Shown piece by piece: positions 52,651 through 61,986 of a stretch of 64,000 bases of DNA (positions within the stretch are counted from its first letter, which is position 1; each line of letters starts with the position of its first letter). The notes under the pieces were generated by a model. That model made no database searches. It saw only the letters and a list, made by a program, of their open reading frames with translations, and had not been told where the DNA came from. This DNA is from an uncultured Poribacteria bacterium (lineage in GTDB: Bacteria; Poribacteria; WGA-4E; WGA-3G). The position numbers and the translations under genes are program-made. The stretch lies in NCBI GenBank assembly GCA_951828385.1, contig OX639973.1, positions 3,959,200 to 4,023,199 of the forward strand, in the 5' to 3' direction.

Positions 52651-54126
52651 ATGTTACGGACACTGATAAACCAAGAACTTCTATCCCTTATGATGAGCGC
52701 GCGCTTCCTCGCCGCGGTTGTTATTACGCTTCTACTTGTTGTCGCCAATACCGTTGTGCTGATCGATGAGCACGAAAACCGAGTGGCGAGCTACAGTCAA
52801 CAAGAGAAAGTTCATCGTGAGAAAGCGGTAGCAGCGGAAACCTATTCAAGGTTGGAACTTTTTATTGAACGCCCACCGAACCCGCTAAGTCTCTTCAGTG
52901 CAGGGTTAGACAAGCGACTGGGAACTACCGTTGAAATTTATCACGGCGACGTGCCGATGCTTTCAAGTATCTCCGCACGAAACTTGGAGAATCCGTATCT
53001 AAATCTGTTTTCACAGATTGATCTGGTATCCATCTTTCAAGTTGTCCTAAGCCTACTCGCCTTACTCTTTGCTTACGATGCGATTGCTGGCGATTGGGAA
53101 AGCGGTACCTTGCGTCTGGTTATCTCACATCCGGTGCGGCGCGGGTCAATTCTGTTTGGGAAATATATCGCTGCCATGATATGTTTGCTGCTGCCTGTGC
53201 TAATGAGTCTGCTGATGGTGCTGATTTTGTGCTCCGTCGCCGGTTCGATCCAGTTCAGCACGGCGGATCTGCTCCGGATTGGGGGGATAGTCTGGACGAC
53301 GATTGTCTACTTATCGCTTTTTTACCTCATTGGACTCTTGATTTCCACAACAACGCGCCGCACGGCTACATCCCTGATGCTTTGTATGTTCTTATGGGTC
53401 GGTTTGGTACTCGTTTATCCGAACTGGAGTCGGTTTTCCATTAATCCGGTGGGCGGTATGCGCGCCGAAAGACAGTCTGCGAGTCAACAGATTGACCAGA
53501 TTTGGGAAGAAGCGGACCGGGAAGAGCAGCGATTCTTAGCAAACAGTCCGCTTGAGGGGGAGCCGCCCAGGTTTAATATAGGCTATTCAGGGTCAAGTTC
53601 GCGTAGCGGCAGAAGACATGGGTTTAACATGACAAAAGTGAACGAGGAGTCAGAGCCGATCCTCCCGCATTTCCAAAATTATCAGGCATTCATCGGTGCG
53701 ACGCACATCCGCCTTGCAGAAAAGGCTGCGTTGATACGCGAACAACGCTTGGCGCGGACCGACATCCGGCAAGCGACGTGGGATAAACGGTTGATGAAAT
53801 TCAGTCCTGCGAGTCTCTATACCTTTGCCACCTCCGCTTGGGCAGGCACGGATTTGAAGGGCATGTTAGATTTTAGTCGTGCTACCCAAGGATACCGCCG
53901 GATGCTGATTGATTATTTGCACGATAAAGATGCATTTGCGAGTCGACACTGGTTTGCTTCTGACCAAGGTCCCGTGGATTGGTGGGATTTGCCTCAGTTT
54001 CGCTTTGAGCGGGCAGATGTCTGGGAAAACGCACAACGTGCCCTGGCAGATGTGTCACTCCTTTTCCTCATGAATCTGATCCTGTTTATCGTAACGTTTC
54101 TGATTTTTGTCAAAGTTGAGGTGTAA
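52651..54126 (+). CDS. ABC-2 type transporter permease (paralogue 3)
   Basis: 491 residues, same architecture but more diverged: LRTLINQELLSLMMSARF opening, LLALLFAYDAIAGDWESGTLRLVISHPVRRG coupling motif, five central membrane segments, a large extracytoplasmic loop with the serine/glycine-rich SGSSSRSGRRHG stretch, and a C-terminal membrane segment (LLFLMNLILFIVTFLIFVKVEV). GCGAGG lies upstream of the ATG. It starts 57 bases after the previous permease. Confidence 0.9.
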   Translation: MLRTLINQELLSLMMSARFLAAVVITLLLVVANTVVLIDEHENRVASYSQQEKVHREKAVAAETYSRLELFIERPPNPLSLFSAGLDKRLGTTVEIYHGDVPMLSSISARNLENPYLNLFSQIDLVSIFQVVLSLLALLFAYDAIAGDWESGTLRLVISHPVRRGSILFGKYIAAMICLLLPVLMSLLMVLILCSVAGSIQFSTADLLRIGGIVWTTIVYLSLFYLIGLLISTTTRRTATSLMLCMFLWVGLVLVYPNWSRFSINPVGGMRAERQSASQQIDQIWEEADREEQRFLANSPLEGEPPRFNIGYSGSSSRSGRRHGFNMTKVNEESEPILPHFQNYQAFIGATHIRLAEKAALIREQRLARTDIRQATWDKRLMKFSPASLYTFATSAWAGTDLKGMLDFSRATQGYRRMLIDYLHDKDAFASRHWFASDQGPVDWWDLPQFRFERADVWENAQRALADVSLLFLMNLILFIVTFLIFVKVEV

Positions 54127-54420
54127 TGGTTATTAGGTATCGGTTGTCAGTTGTTGGTTAAGAGGTCTCCATGCTCTGGAGTACGCTAATACCCTTTCTA
54201 ATTGAATACACTTCAATGGAAAACCTATAGCGTAGGAGACCGTTGGTTTCCTGTACCATTGCTTGTAGCATAGGAAACCGTTGGTTTCCTGTGCCACCGT
54301 GGAGTCAGTTCTTCAAAAGTTGACAATGCAATATTTACTTTCAGAAATGGTATAAGTTAGGAACAATTGTTACAAATAGGCTCTTAACTGAAACTGATAA
54401 CTGACGACTGACAACTATTA
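54127..54420. repeat. MITE-like element with CAGTTATCAGT-type inverted ends
   Basis: About 294 bp. The left end (54127-54165) TGGTTATTAGGTATCGGTTG... ending GGTTAAGAGG and the right end (54379-54420) GGCTCTTAACTGAAACTGATAACTGACGACTGACAACTATTA are inverted relatives of each other and of the ends at 27693-27810. It fills the whole gap between permeases 3 and 4 and contains no ORF of note. Confidence 0.65.
54233..54296. repeat. Tandem pair of palindromic units inside the MITE-like element
   Basis: TAGGA(G/A)ACCGTTGGTTTCCTGT(A/G)CCA occurs twice, at 54233-54258 and 54271-54296. Each contains the inverted repeat AGGAAACC-GTT-GGTTTCCT. Confidence 0.65.
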
Positions 54421-54435
54421 AAAAATGGAGAAAAC

Positions 54436-56004
54436 ATGATGATCGGACATATAGTTAAAAGAGAATTTTTTGACCATCTTAACAGTCTCCGCTTTGCCTT
54501 GACCGTCCTTATCCTGGCGGTGCTCATGGTAACTAACGCCGTGGTGCATCTTCAGAGCCATCCGGACAAGGTCCGAAGGTATTCTGAGGGAGTTACCGCT
54601 GACCAAAACAAATTGCAGTCCGAGACGGATCTCTATGAGTTGTTAAAAAAGGGACCCGGTAAACTTTACAAACGCCCTTCCGCGCTGAGTTTCATTGCAG
54701 GCGGGGGTGATGCTTTTCTGCCGGGTTCGGGAACGAAAAATTGGGGATCGTGGAGTAGAAGTACGGGGTCCGGTGGAGGCAGACAGGTAAAAGTAAGGAG
54801 CATCTGGTCAATAGATTATCCGACTGCCAACCCGAATGCGCGGGATCTTCGTCCGAAAGCAACAAAGATAGACTGGGTATTTATCATCACTTATCTGCTA
54901 TCTTTCATCCCGCTTTTGTTTACATTTGATGCCCTCTCCGGCGAAAGAGAAAAGGGAACGCTTCGGTTGTGTCTTGCGAACCCGATTTCTCGCCCCGCGT
55001 TGTTAGTTGGAAAGTTCTTAGGTACCCTGATAACCGTTCTCATCCCGTTCTATTTCGCGGTCCTGTTGAATCTGGCGGTGATTTCTTTAGATAGCTGGAC
55101 GCAGCTCGGGGCGGCAGATTGGGGACGTTTAGGAATGATTCTGCTGGTCGCTTCAGGCTATACGAGCATCTTCATCGCAGTCGGGTTGATGGTTTCTGCC
55201 AGCACGCGCGATAGCCGAGTGAGTCTCGTTGTGCTATTAATTATCTGGGTGGGACTCGTCGTGTTTATGCCTTCCACCCTCGGCACGCTTGCCACAAAAT
55301 GGATGTCCCCTGTCCAGACCGCTCACCAACAGAAAATTGCAAGAAGTAGCGCGCTTGATCAGATCAATGATAATTTTAACGAGCAAATTGCAAACAAACG
55401 ACAGTTACCGACAAGTGGACTTCTCAATCGGCTTCGGGAACTTGCGAAAACCTCCCCGGAAGCCGCGGAAAAATTAGCGAAAGAGAACCAGGCAGAACTC
55501 AGATTGGCGATGGCGCAATTGGAACCCCAAGACGCAGATACGGCGGAATTGCACATCAGGGCTGAGCTCGTCAACAAAGATGTTGAGATTCGGGAACGCC
55601 TGAACCGCGAGCATTTAACGGCACAACTCGCGCAGGTCGAGCGCGCAAGGATGGTGACCCGGTTCTCGCCGGCAGCGATTGTCCAATACGCCCTTGAATC
55701 GATGACAGGTACCGGGTTGAATCGCCATTTGCAATTCCTTGATGGCGTGCATCTTCATATCAGACAATTCCGAGACTTCATCACTGAAGCCGATAGTGCT
55801 GATCCGGAGAGCCTTCATATCATCGGAATCCCGGAGGGAATGTCTAAAAAGCCGGTTTCACCGCAGGCACTTCCACGCTTTGAGGATAAAATCACTTTTA
55901 GTGATACATTCAATGCGGCGATAGTGGATATGCTGTTACTCGTTTTATTGTTTGGTGTATTTCTTTCAGGTGCCTTCCTCGTTTTCATCCGCTCAGAGGT
56001 GTAA
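54436..56004 (+). CDS. ABC-2 type transporter permease (paralogue 4)
   Basis: 522 residues. MMIGHIVKREFFDHLNSLRF opening, a glycine/serine-rich periplasmic loop (about 95-125), LLFTFDALSGEREKGTLRLCLANPISRP coupling motif, central membrane segments, a helical loop (about 290-420) and a final segment (VDMLLLVLLFGVFLSGAFLVFIRSEV). It is closest to the fifth permease at the right edge, which shares LRLCLANPISRP and the VFIRSEV end. GGAG lies 6 nt before the ATG. Confidence 0.9.
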   Translation: MMIGHIVKREFFDHLNSLRFALTVLILAVLMVTNAVVHLQSHPDKVRRYSEGVTADQNKLQSETDLYELLKKGPGKLYKRPSALSFIAGGGDAFLPGSGTKNWGSWSRSTGSGGGRQVKVRSIWSIDYPTANPNARDLRPKATKIDWVFIITYLLSFIPLLFTFDALSGEREKGTLRLCLANPISRPALLVGKFLGTLITVLIPFYFAVLLNLAVISLDSWTQLGAADWGRLGMILLVASGYTSIFIAVGLMVSASTRDSRVSLVVLLIIWVGLVVFMPSTLGTLATKWMSPVQTAHQQKIARSSALDQINDNFNEQIANKRQLPTSGLLNRLRELAKTSPEAAEKLAKENQAELRLAMAQLEPQDADTAELHIRAELVNKDVEIRERLNREHLTAQLAQVERARMVTRFSPAAIVQYALESMTGTGLNRHLQFLDGVHLHIRQFRDFITEADSADPESLHIIGIPEGMSKKPVSPQALPRFEDKITFSDTFNAAIVDMLLLVLLFGVFLSGAFLVFIRSEV

Positions 56005-56201
56005 TGGTAATTAATGGATCTTGGGAATTGTAGTCATCTGAAAAAGATTAGAAAAATAATGCAACCTTTTCACCTTCAAAACGCGTCACTATAACATAAG
56101 CCAAAATATGGTTTAGTGACTAAACTTGAAAAATAGAATGAAGGGATACAACATCTCTTAGGTTACACTCAGTAGAGGAAAAGAATTGGCGTGAGTCTCG
56201 C

Positions 56202-56230
56202 TTGAAAACGCCTTAGATTTCTGGTATGAT
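56202..56230 (+). promoter_or_regulatory. Promoter of the ABC ATPase gene
   Basis: TTGAAA (56202-56207), 17 bp spacer, TATGAT (56225-56230), 37 bases before the ATPase start. It suggests the ATPase can be expressed separately from the permeases. Confidence 0.65.
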
Positions 56231-56266
56231 TAAAAGTAAAGGAAAAATCAACTATAGGAGAACCCG

Positions 56267-57001
56267 ATGTTAGAAACCCGTGACCTCACGAAAGTCTATA
56301 ACGAAAGTGTTTTAGCCGTCAACGAATTGAACATGAAGGTAGAAGACGGTGAAATCTATGTTGTCCTCGGCGCGAACGGTGCCGGTAAAAGTACGACGAT
56401 CTCTATGCTCCTTAACTTCATCGAACCGACGAGCGGTACTGCGTTGATCGGGGACATTGAGATTCCGAAGTTCCCGCTGGAGGCAAAGAAGCATCTCGCT
56501 TATGTCTCCGAGAACGTCGAACTCTATCGCAACTTTACGGCGCGTCAAAATCTCTCCTTTTTCGCGAAATTGGGCGGACGTAAGAAAGTATCGAATGCGG
56601 AACTTGACGCAACGCTTGGACGTGTCGGTCTGCCAGAGGAAGCCTTTACACGACGCGTCAAGACCTTCTCCAAAGGAATGCGGCAACGTTTAGGCATTGC
56701 GATTGCGATTATGAAGAACGCGCAAGCCGTCCTGCTTGATGAACCGACTTCGGGACTTGATCCCAAGGGTGGTGCCGATTTTCTGAATCTACTCCGTGAG
56801 TTAAAAGAGGAAGGCAAAGCCATCTTCATGTCCACGCACGACATTTTTCGTGCCAAGGAGATTGCCGACAGAATTGGCATTCTGGTGCAAGGTAACCTTG
56901 AGCGAGAATTGACGCGTGAAGAGATTCAAGGAGAGGATCTCGAAGCATTGTATCTCCATTACGTTGCCGGATACGAACCTGAAGAAGACGCAGCCGAGTA
57001 G
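56267..57001 (+). CDS. ABC transporter ATPase
   Basis: 244 residues. Walker A LGANGAGKST (34-43), a Q-loop position with Glu (YVSENVELY), signature FSKGMRQRLGIA (from 134), Walker B AVLLDEPTSGLDP (154-166) and switch histidine in MSTHDIFRAKEIADR. It belongs to the group that powers ABC-2 permeases. It is the only ATPase beside five permease paralogues, so it may serve several of them. AGGAGAACCC precedes the ATG. The C-terminus is acidic. Confidence 0.95.
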   Translation: MLETRDLTKVYNESVLAVNELNMKVEDGEIYVVLGANGAGKSTTISMLLNFIEPTSGTALIGDIEIPKFPLEAKKHLAYVSENVELYRNFTARQNLSFFAKLGGRKKVSNAELDATLGRVGLPEEAFTRRVKTFSKGMRQRLGIAIAIMKNAQAVLLDEPTSGLDPKGGADFLNLLRELKEEGKAIFMSTHDIFRAKEIADRIGILVQGNLERELTREEIQGEDLEALYLHYVAGYEPEEDAAE

Positions 57002-57115
57002 TGTCCACACCATTCCATACCAACCAATTAACCAACTTTCGGTTTGGATTAATCGAAAACCCGATTTTTTGACCAACAATTCGAGTCCAAACATAATAGA
57101 GAAAGGTACGAGTTG

Positions 57116-59434
57116 ATGGTCAATACAAAAAATCGGCACGAAAGTCCATTAAAAATGCGAATTAATATCTTTACATTGGTTTTCATTCTCGCAATAGGGA
57201 TGCTGTTGCCAAGTGCGCTGTTTGAGATTGCATTGGCGGAAGAGTCGGAAGAACCCGCATCGCCTAATGGAGAGCGTACGAAAACCAGAGATGAACAGGA
57301 CCGTCATATCAAGATAGAAATCGAGCGTGAACTGATGAAATCGGCAGAAAGGCTGATGACAAAAAAGAAGATTGAGCTCGAAGAACTCCAGGCGATGATG
57401 GCGGAGGAAAACAACATCGTTACCGTCGCCGAAGTGCATACTGCAGAGGAAGACTATGAAACGGCTGTCTCTCAATATGAACAGGCAAAACTAAAGCTGC
57501 AACAGGTCGAGCTTGAATCACTACAAGATGAATGGCACATCAGCGTTGAAGAGACAAGCCTATATGAATCTCCCGATGGCAGGGAGATGTTCTCGATTAC
57601 CCTGCGGAATAGCTCATCTCCTGTCAAACTCGTCGAAAGTTCCAAAGTGGTAGGGCAAGATATTATCATCAGTGCACAGATTGATGACATCTTTGTCACA
57701 ATTACGGAACAAGACGGTTATGGCTCAGGCGGTGCGATTATCACCGAACCTTACGAACGACGGATTGAGACGCTTAAAGAGGATGAATCCGTCACTTTGA
57801 AATTTGAACTGATAAAAGAAAACATACGAGATGTCGTCGTAGAGTTAAAGTATTCGGGGCGTGAGGAAAAGAAAAACATCCACCTCAAACAGGAGGATCC
57901 GTATATCTCTGTCGTGTCCGCGAGGCGTTATAAAGAGGGCGACCGCCGCCGGCTGGAAGTCGTTCTCACCTACGGCGCGTTAACTGACGAAACAGAGGAA
58001 ATAGGCACCACTACAGCACAAGAAATCAACAACGTCTACGTCTCTATCAAAGACGACACCACTGCCATCATCGGTTTCCCTTATGAGCATCGTATTCCGA
58101 CGCTGAAAGATGGCGAAGAGAAAACGCTTGATTTTGAACTGCGGCGGAATGTGGACAGTGTCACTGTTAGTCTCAAATACCTTGAGCAGGAGATTCCGTA
58201 TAAAATCCACCTTGAGGAGGACACGCGCCACATCTCTATCCTGAGTGCGAAGAAGTTTCGGGTCGCCAGCAATACAGGTGGGCAGATGATGGTAACGCTT
58301 CAGTTAAAGAACACATCTACAACTGAAGCGATGTCAATCAATGCGAGTCCTGAGGAGATCGCTGCAGCGAATGAGATTCGCTCGATTTATGTTTCCTTAC
58401 TTGATGTCACCGATGACACGAACATTGTCAAACCGTATGAAGAGAAGATCCCAGTTCTTGGCTACAATGAAACCGTGGAATTGACATTCCAACTCCAGAA
58501 AGATGTGGAAAGCCTGAAGGTATGGTTGAACTACCCGGAACTTGATTTACCAGAAACACGACTGATCTATCTGCAAAAAGAATCTGCGCTGGATGTCGTC
58601 AATGTCAGTTCGCTACGTTTTTCGCAGGAAGGCAACTTGGGGAGCAGCATCACTTATGATTTGACGCTTGACCGGTTGGCGGAAACCGAAAATACATTCC
58701 AGTTGCGTGTCATTAACCTACTCAACCGCCTCAACTTTGAATTCCAGGATCCGGAGACGAAATCTCGGCAGTCCCAGGTGAAATTTACGCAGGAACAGTC
58801 GAAGCGAAATTTGTCCTTAATTGTCTACCTGCCGGAGGAATTGGATGCCTCCTATCTCGATAGCACGCTTGAGTTCTATGTTGCTGTGCTTGACGAGGTT
58901 GAAGCGGAAGAACTTGGTGGTGTTAATAATCGGTTAGACTTTTCTGCTGAACAGATTGCGAGTATACAAGGCGGTGTCGAGCGGTTTGAACTCATTCCAA
59001 AGGGTGTACCGGAGATTGAAGTGTTCGTGCAGAATGCGTTCCAGACCATCAAGATAGGCGAGCAGGTTAACATGACAGCGACACTCAAGAATATCGGTAC
59101 CCGCGATCTCGTTGATATCCGTATGATCGTTGACGTTAACACGGATTGGAAATACACCGTTGTCCCTGAAGTCATCGGTTCACTCGGACGAAATGAGGAA
59201 ACAGAGATACAACTGACGTTGATGCCCCCTGAAGACATCGGCGTGGGGGAATATCAAGCGAAGTTAAACGCCGAGGTCACCGTCGATAACCGTAAGTTTG
59301 AGGCGCGCGACCGTTCGATCACGGTGCAAGTTGAGTCAAAGACGCAAATGTCGGTGACAACGCTGCTCTTTGGTGCGTTGATACTTCTCATGATTGCGAT
59401 TGTTGTGGTCACAATCCGTATTAGCCGACGCTGA
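57116..59434 (+). CDS. COG1361-like envelope protein with C-terminal membrane anchor
   Basis: 772 residues from the ATG at 57116 (AAAGG 9 nt upstream; a TTG one codon earlier is possible). Signal peptide (NIFTLVFILAIGMLLPSALFEIALA), a charged coiled coil (about 50-135), then several beta-sandwich repeats in which EPYERRI(E/P)TLK-x-(D/G)E-x(3-4)L-x-FEL recurs three times. Near the end, VQNAFQTIKIGEQVNMTATLKNIGTRDL marks a CARDB/NEW3-like domain, followed by one membrane segment (VTTLLFGALILLMIAIVVVTI) and RISRR. This is the layout of COG1361 surface-layer-related proteins. Placed between the ATPase and a TolC gene, it could link inner-membrane permeases to the outer membrane. Confidence 0.85.
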   Translation: MVNTKNRHESPLKMRINIFTLVFILAIGMLLPSALFEIALAEESEEPASPNGERTKTRDEQDRHIKIEIERELMKSAERLMTKKKIELEELQAMMAEENNIVTVAEVHTAEEDYETAVSQYEQAKLKLQQVELESLQDEWHISVEETSLYESPDGREMFSITLRNSSSPVKLVESSKVVGQDIIISAQIDDIFVTITEQDGYGSGGAIITEPYERRIETLKEDESVTLKFELIKENIRDVVVELKYSGREEKKNIHLKQEDPYISVVSARRYKEGDRRRLEVVLTYGALTDETEEIGTTTAQEINNVYVSIKDDTTAIIGFPYEHRIPTLKDGEEKTLDFELRRNVDSVTVSLKYLEQEIPYKIHLEEDTRHISILSAKKFRVASNTGGQMMVTLQLKNTSTTEAMSINASPEEIAAANEIRSIYVSLLDVTDDTNIVKPYEEKIPVLGYNETVELTFQLQKDVESLKVWLNYPELDLPETRLIYLQKESALDVVNVSSLRFSQEGNLGSSITYDLTLDRLAETENTFQLRVINLLNRLNFEFQDPETKSRQSQVKFTQEQSKRNLSLIVYLPEELDASYLDSTLEFYVAVLDEVEAEELGGVNNRLDFSAEQIASIQGGVERFELIPKGVPEIEVFVQNAFQTIKIGEQVNMTATLKNIGTRDLVDIRMIVDVNTDWKYTVVPEVIGSLGRNEETEIQLTLMPPEDIGVGEYQAKLNAEVTVDNRKFEARDRSITVQVESKTQMSVTTLLFGALILLMIAIVVVTIRISRR

Positions 59435-59465
59435 TTTTTTATTGGTGCCAACGTCCTCTTTCACT

Positions 59466-59486
59466 GGCGGGGTTATAAACCCCGCC
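59466..59486. repeat. Perfect intergenic hairpin
   Basis: GGCGGGGTT-ATA-AACCCCGCC, a 9 bp stem 31 bases after the COG1361-like gene. It resembles the hairpin at 36468-36488 and may be a transcript end or a REP-like repeat. Confidence 0.55.
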
Positions 59487-59610
59487 ACATCTTTGATGTA
59501 TCTTGACTTGCAAGTTTGGTATAAAATCAATGTGTCGCTCTTCATTTCAGGAGACTTCAGCGAAATTTTCGAAGTGATAACAACTACAAAAAATATAATA
59601 CGAGTTAGGT

Positions 59611-61002
59611 ATGATTAAAAAAATTGAAATGAACAAAAGGTTGACGGTACTTGCAATCTGTCTATTTTTTTTCACCGCGGGTGTCGTCTCAGCCCAAAGG
59701 CTGATTTCGCTTCAGCCGGCACGCGCAATAGAACTCGCGCTACAGAACAACGAAGCGGTGAGAAAAGCGGAGAAGGTATTAGAGCGCGCTAAGGCGAACC
59801 TCCGTGTATCCAAAGCGGTGTACCTACCACAGGTGGGACTCACCGGCGAATATCAACGTCAAAGAGATGGTGATATTGACGAGCGAGACTATCTCACCCG
59901 CGCGCAGATGAGCGTTCTTTTGGCACAATTCGGGGAGATCCCTCAAGGACTCGATGCAGCGCAGGAAGAAGTACGCAAGGCGGAAATTGAATACGAGCGC
60001 GCCAAAAAAGGTACCGTCCACGCCGTCCGGAATCTCTGGCACAATATCATCCTGACACAGGAGGAAATTGAACAACGCCGTGCGATTGAGGTTGAACTGA
60101 AGGAGAAATTAAAAGGCACGCGAGACAAGCATGAAAAAAAACGAATCCGCTACCTGAGTCGCCTCAATACGGAACTCGAACTCTCGGAACAACAGCTTGC
60201 GCTGAACGAACTCCAGCGACGACTGGATGTGGATACCGCCGAACTCATCAGGCTCACGGGACTTGACCCACTCGCACAAGTCGCCCTTTCACAAACCCTT
60301 CCTGATGATGAGTTAACGCTTGATACCGCTGTTGAACTTGCATTCGTCAACAGCCTTGACTTACGCGACTTACGCGGTGATATTGTCCGACAAGAACGTC
60401 TCGCCGCCGAGACAATCTGGAACCGATTTCCGGAACTCTCTGCTGAAGCGCGCTATAAGGATTTACACGTGCTATTGGAACAACACCAACAGAACAGGAC
60501 CTGGGACGCGAAAGCACTCTACGATCCAGTGATATTTGACCGGGAACGAGATGTGTCGAGCGTTTTTGAGACGAATCCTCGTACACAAGACGCATGGGAA
60601 GTCCGCTTCAACCTCAATATCCCGCTATACGATGGGAACAAGACTGCGAACCTTCGCTCTGTAGAACTCGCGGAACTGGAACGACTCCAGCTGGAATATA
60701 CTGAAAAAACGAAACTGATTCGGGTCGCTGTGAGACGGGACTACCGCGCCGTAGCGAATGCGAAAGAACGGATGGAGATCGAGGAGAAGCGATTAAGTAT
60801 CCGTGAAGAACAACTTCGGACAATAGAGCGGGTGCTTGATGCAGTGAGATTTGATATACCCGGTTATCAAGGTCTGACCTTTAACGACGCGTTCCAATCA
60901 CAAGCGCAATTTACAGAGGCACAACGCGTCTTTTATCAAGCCCGCCGAGATTACGCACAAGCAAAGGAAAAACTCCGAGAAACTATGCAATGGATCGAAT
61001 AA
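59611..61002 (+). CDS. TolC-family outer-membrane efflux protein
   Basis: 463 residues. Signal peptide (RLTVLAICLFFFTAGVVSAQ), then two OEP repeats, each opening with ARAIELALQNNEAVRKAEKVLERAKANLRVSKAVYLPQV-type text and in the second half LDTAVELAFVNSLDLRDLRGDI. The long helices (110-210 and 345-455) are those that build the TolC periplasmic tunnel. It provides an outer-membrane exit, plausibly for the ABC permeases upstream. No membrane-fusion adaptor (HlyD/MacA type) is present. Two Met starts (59611 and 59629) are possible; GAG before the first favours it. Confidence 0.93.
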   Translation: MIKKIEMNKRLTVLAICLFFFTAGVVSAQRLISLQPARAIELALQNNEAVRKAEKVLERAKANLRVSKAVYLPQVGLTGEYQRQRDGDIDERDYLTRAQMSVLLAQFGEIPQGLDAAQEEVRKAEIEYERAKKGTVHAVRNLWHNIILTQEEIEQRRAIEVELKEKLKGTRDKHEKKRIRYLSRLNTELELSEQQLALNELQRRLDVDTAELIRLTGLDPLAQVALSQTLPDDELTLDTAVELAFVNSLDLRDLRGDIVRQERLAAETIWNRFPELSAEARYKDLHVLLEQHQQNRTWDAKALYDPVIFDRERDVSSVFETNPRTQDAWEVRFNLNIPLYDGNKTANLRSVELAELERLQLEYTEKTKLIRVAVRRDYRAVANAKERMEIEEKRLSIREEQLRTIERVLDAVRFDIPGYQGLTFNDAFQSQAQFTEAQRVFYQARRDYAQAKEKLRETMQWIE

Positions 61003-61026
61003 TATATTATGCAAGGAGAAAAAAAT

Positions 61027-61632
61027 ATGAGCAGTGCTTTGACAACACACACTGAACTCAGCCATTTCGATGAGCAAGAACTGGTCACGCTCGTTCAGAA
61101 TGGCAATACAGAGGCGTTCAATCCGCTCGTACGGAAATATCAGCAAAAAATCTACAATCTGATTTATCAACGGGTTGGGGACCGTGAAACAGCGAAAGAC
61201 CTTTGTCAAGAAGTATTTCTAAAGGCATGGCAATCACTGCCGAGCTTCAAAAAGCAATCGGCATTCTATACGTGGCTTTATCAAATTGCTGTCAATTGCA
61301 GTATTGATTTTATGCGTAAACGAGATAAGCAAATCCTTTTTGTGTGTGAGGAATTGCCACAAAACGGAGACGATGTTCTTCCGATGCTCCAGCAGCAGCT
61401 GTCGCCTTGTCAAATCCTTGAGAAGGAGGAACTCGGGCATATTATCCGCAAAGCCGTACATCAACTCCCGTCTGGACAACGCCGTGCGTTTCGTTTACGC
61501 TACTTTCACGAACTCCCGATAAAAAAGATTGCTTCACGCTTGGACAAGTCGGAGGGCACTATTAAAACGTCCCTGCACCATGCCCGTCAAAGGCTCCGAA
61601 ATATCTTGGGACCTTACCTGCAAAACGCGTAG
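61027..61632 (+). CDS. ECF-type RNA polymerase sigma factor
   Basis: 201 residues from the ATG at 61027, with AAGGAG 7 nt upstream (an in-frame ATG at 61009 lacks a site). Region 2 is clear: FNPLVRKYQQKIYNLIYQRVGDRETAKDLCQEVFLKAW, then YTWLYQIAVNCSIDFMRKR. Region 4 is LPSGQRRAFRLRYFHELPIKKIASRLDKSEGTIKTSLHHARQRLR. No anti-sigma factor gene follows; a terminator-like hairpin and convergent genes do. It may control the export cluster behind which it lies, 24 bases after the tolC-like gene. Confidence 0.94.
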   Translation: MSSALTTHTELSHFDEQELVTLVQNGNTEAFNPLVRKYQQKIYNLIYQRVGDRETAKDLCQEVFLKAWQSLPSFKKQSAFYTWLYQIAVNCSIDFMRKRDKQILFVCEELPQNGDDVLPMLQQQLSPCQILEKEELGHIIRKAVHQLPSGQRRAFRLRYFHELPIKKIASRLDKSEGTIKTSLHHARQRLRNILGPYLQNA

Positions 61633-61681
61633 TACAGGGAAACTTGAATCCGACTGTATCGTTGGAGATCGATAGTTGGTG

Positions 61682-61699
61682 TAGGTGCTTCCGCACCTA
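61682..61699. terminator. Hairpin between convergent genes
   Basis: TAGGTGC-TTCC-GCACCTA, a perfect 7 bp stem with extra TGTAG/CTACA pairing outside. It lies between the sigma factor gene and the converging fragment and could act in both directions, though no U-tract is present. Confidence 0.5.
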
Positions 61700-61710
61700 A
61701 TCTACAGCGT

Positions 61711-61974
61711 TTATTCGCTGCCGGAACCTGTGGGTTTGATTTCGTAGTGTGTTAGTTCAAGACTCTTTTCCACTTTTGAATCAGCGGACACACGGATAAA
61801 CTTCACAATCCCGACGTTAGGTGCCAACCAGAGCGTTGTTGATTCTATACCAGATGTCCCTGAAGCAGTCGGTTTTGTCACCTCCTCTTTTTCCGTTGCT
61901 GCATACCAATACTCAATTTTCAAGCAGTCTTCAAACGTCCCCGCGGGGGTCTCTACAGTTTCTTTGGCTGCCAC
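61711..61974 (-). CDS. Partial duplicate of the neighbouring secreted protein
   Basis: 87 residues from a GTG at 61974 with GGGAAG upstream, 12 bases after the stop of the next gene. VETPAGTFEDCLKIEY, TTLWLAPNVGIVKFIR and LELTHYEIK repeat the C-terminal third of the protein at 61987-62856 (VETPAGIFEDCLKIEY, TTLWVAPNIGIVKFHQ, LELKRYEVK). It has no signal peptide, so it is probably a non-functional fragment left by a tandem duplication, or a cytoplasmic remnant. Confidence 0.65.
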   Translation of the reverse strand: MAAKETVETPAGTFEDCLKIEYWYAATEKEEVTKPTASGTSGIESTTLWLAPNVGIVKFIRVSADSKVEKSLELTHYEIKPTGSGSE

Positions 61975-61986
61975 CTTCCCTTTTCC

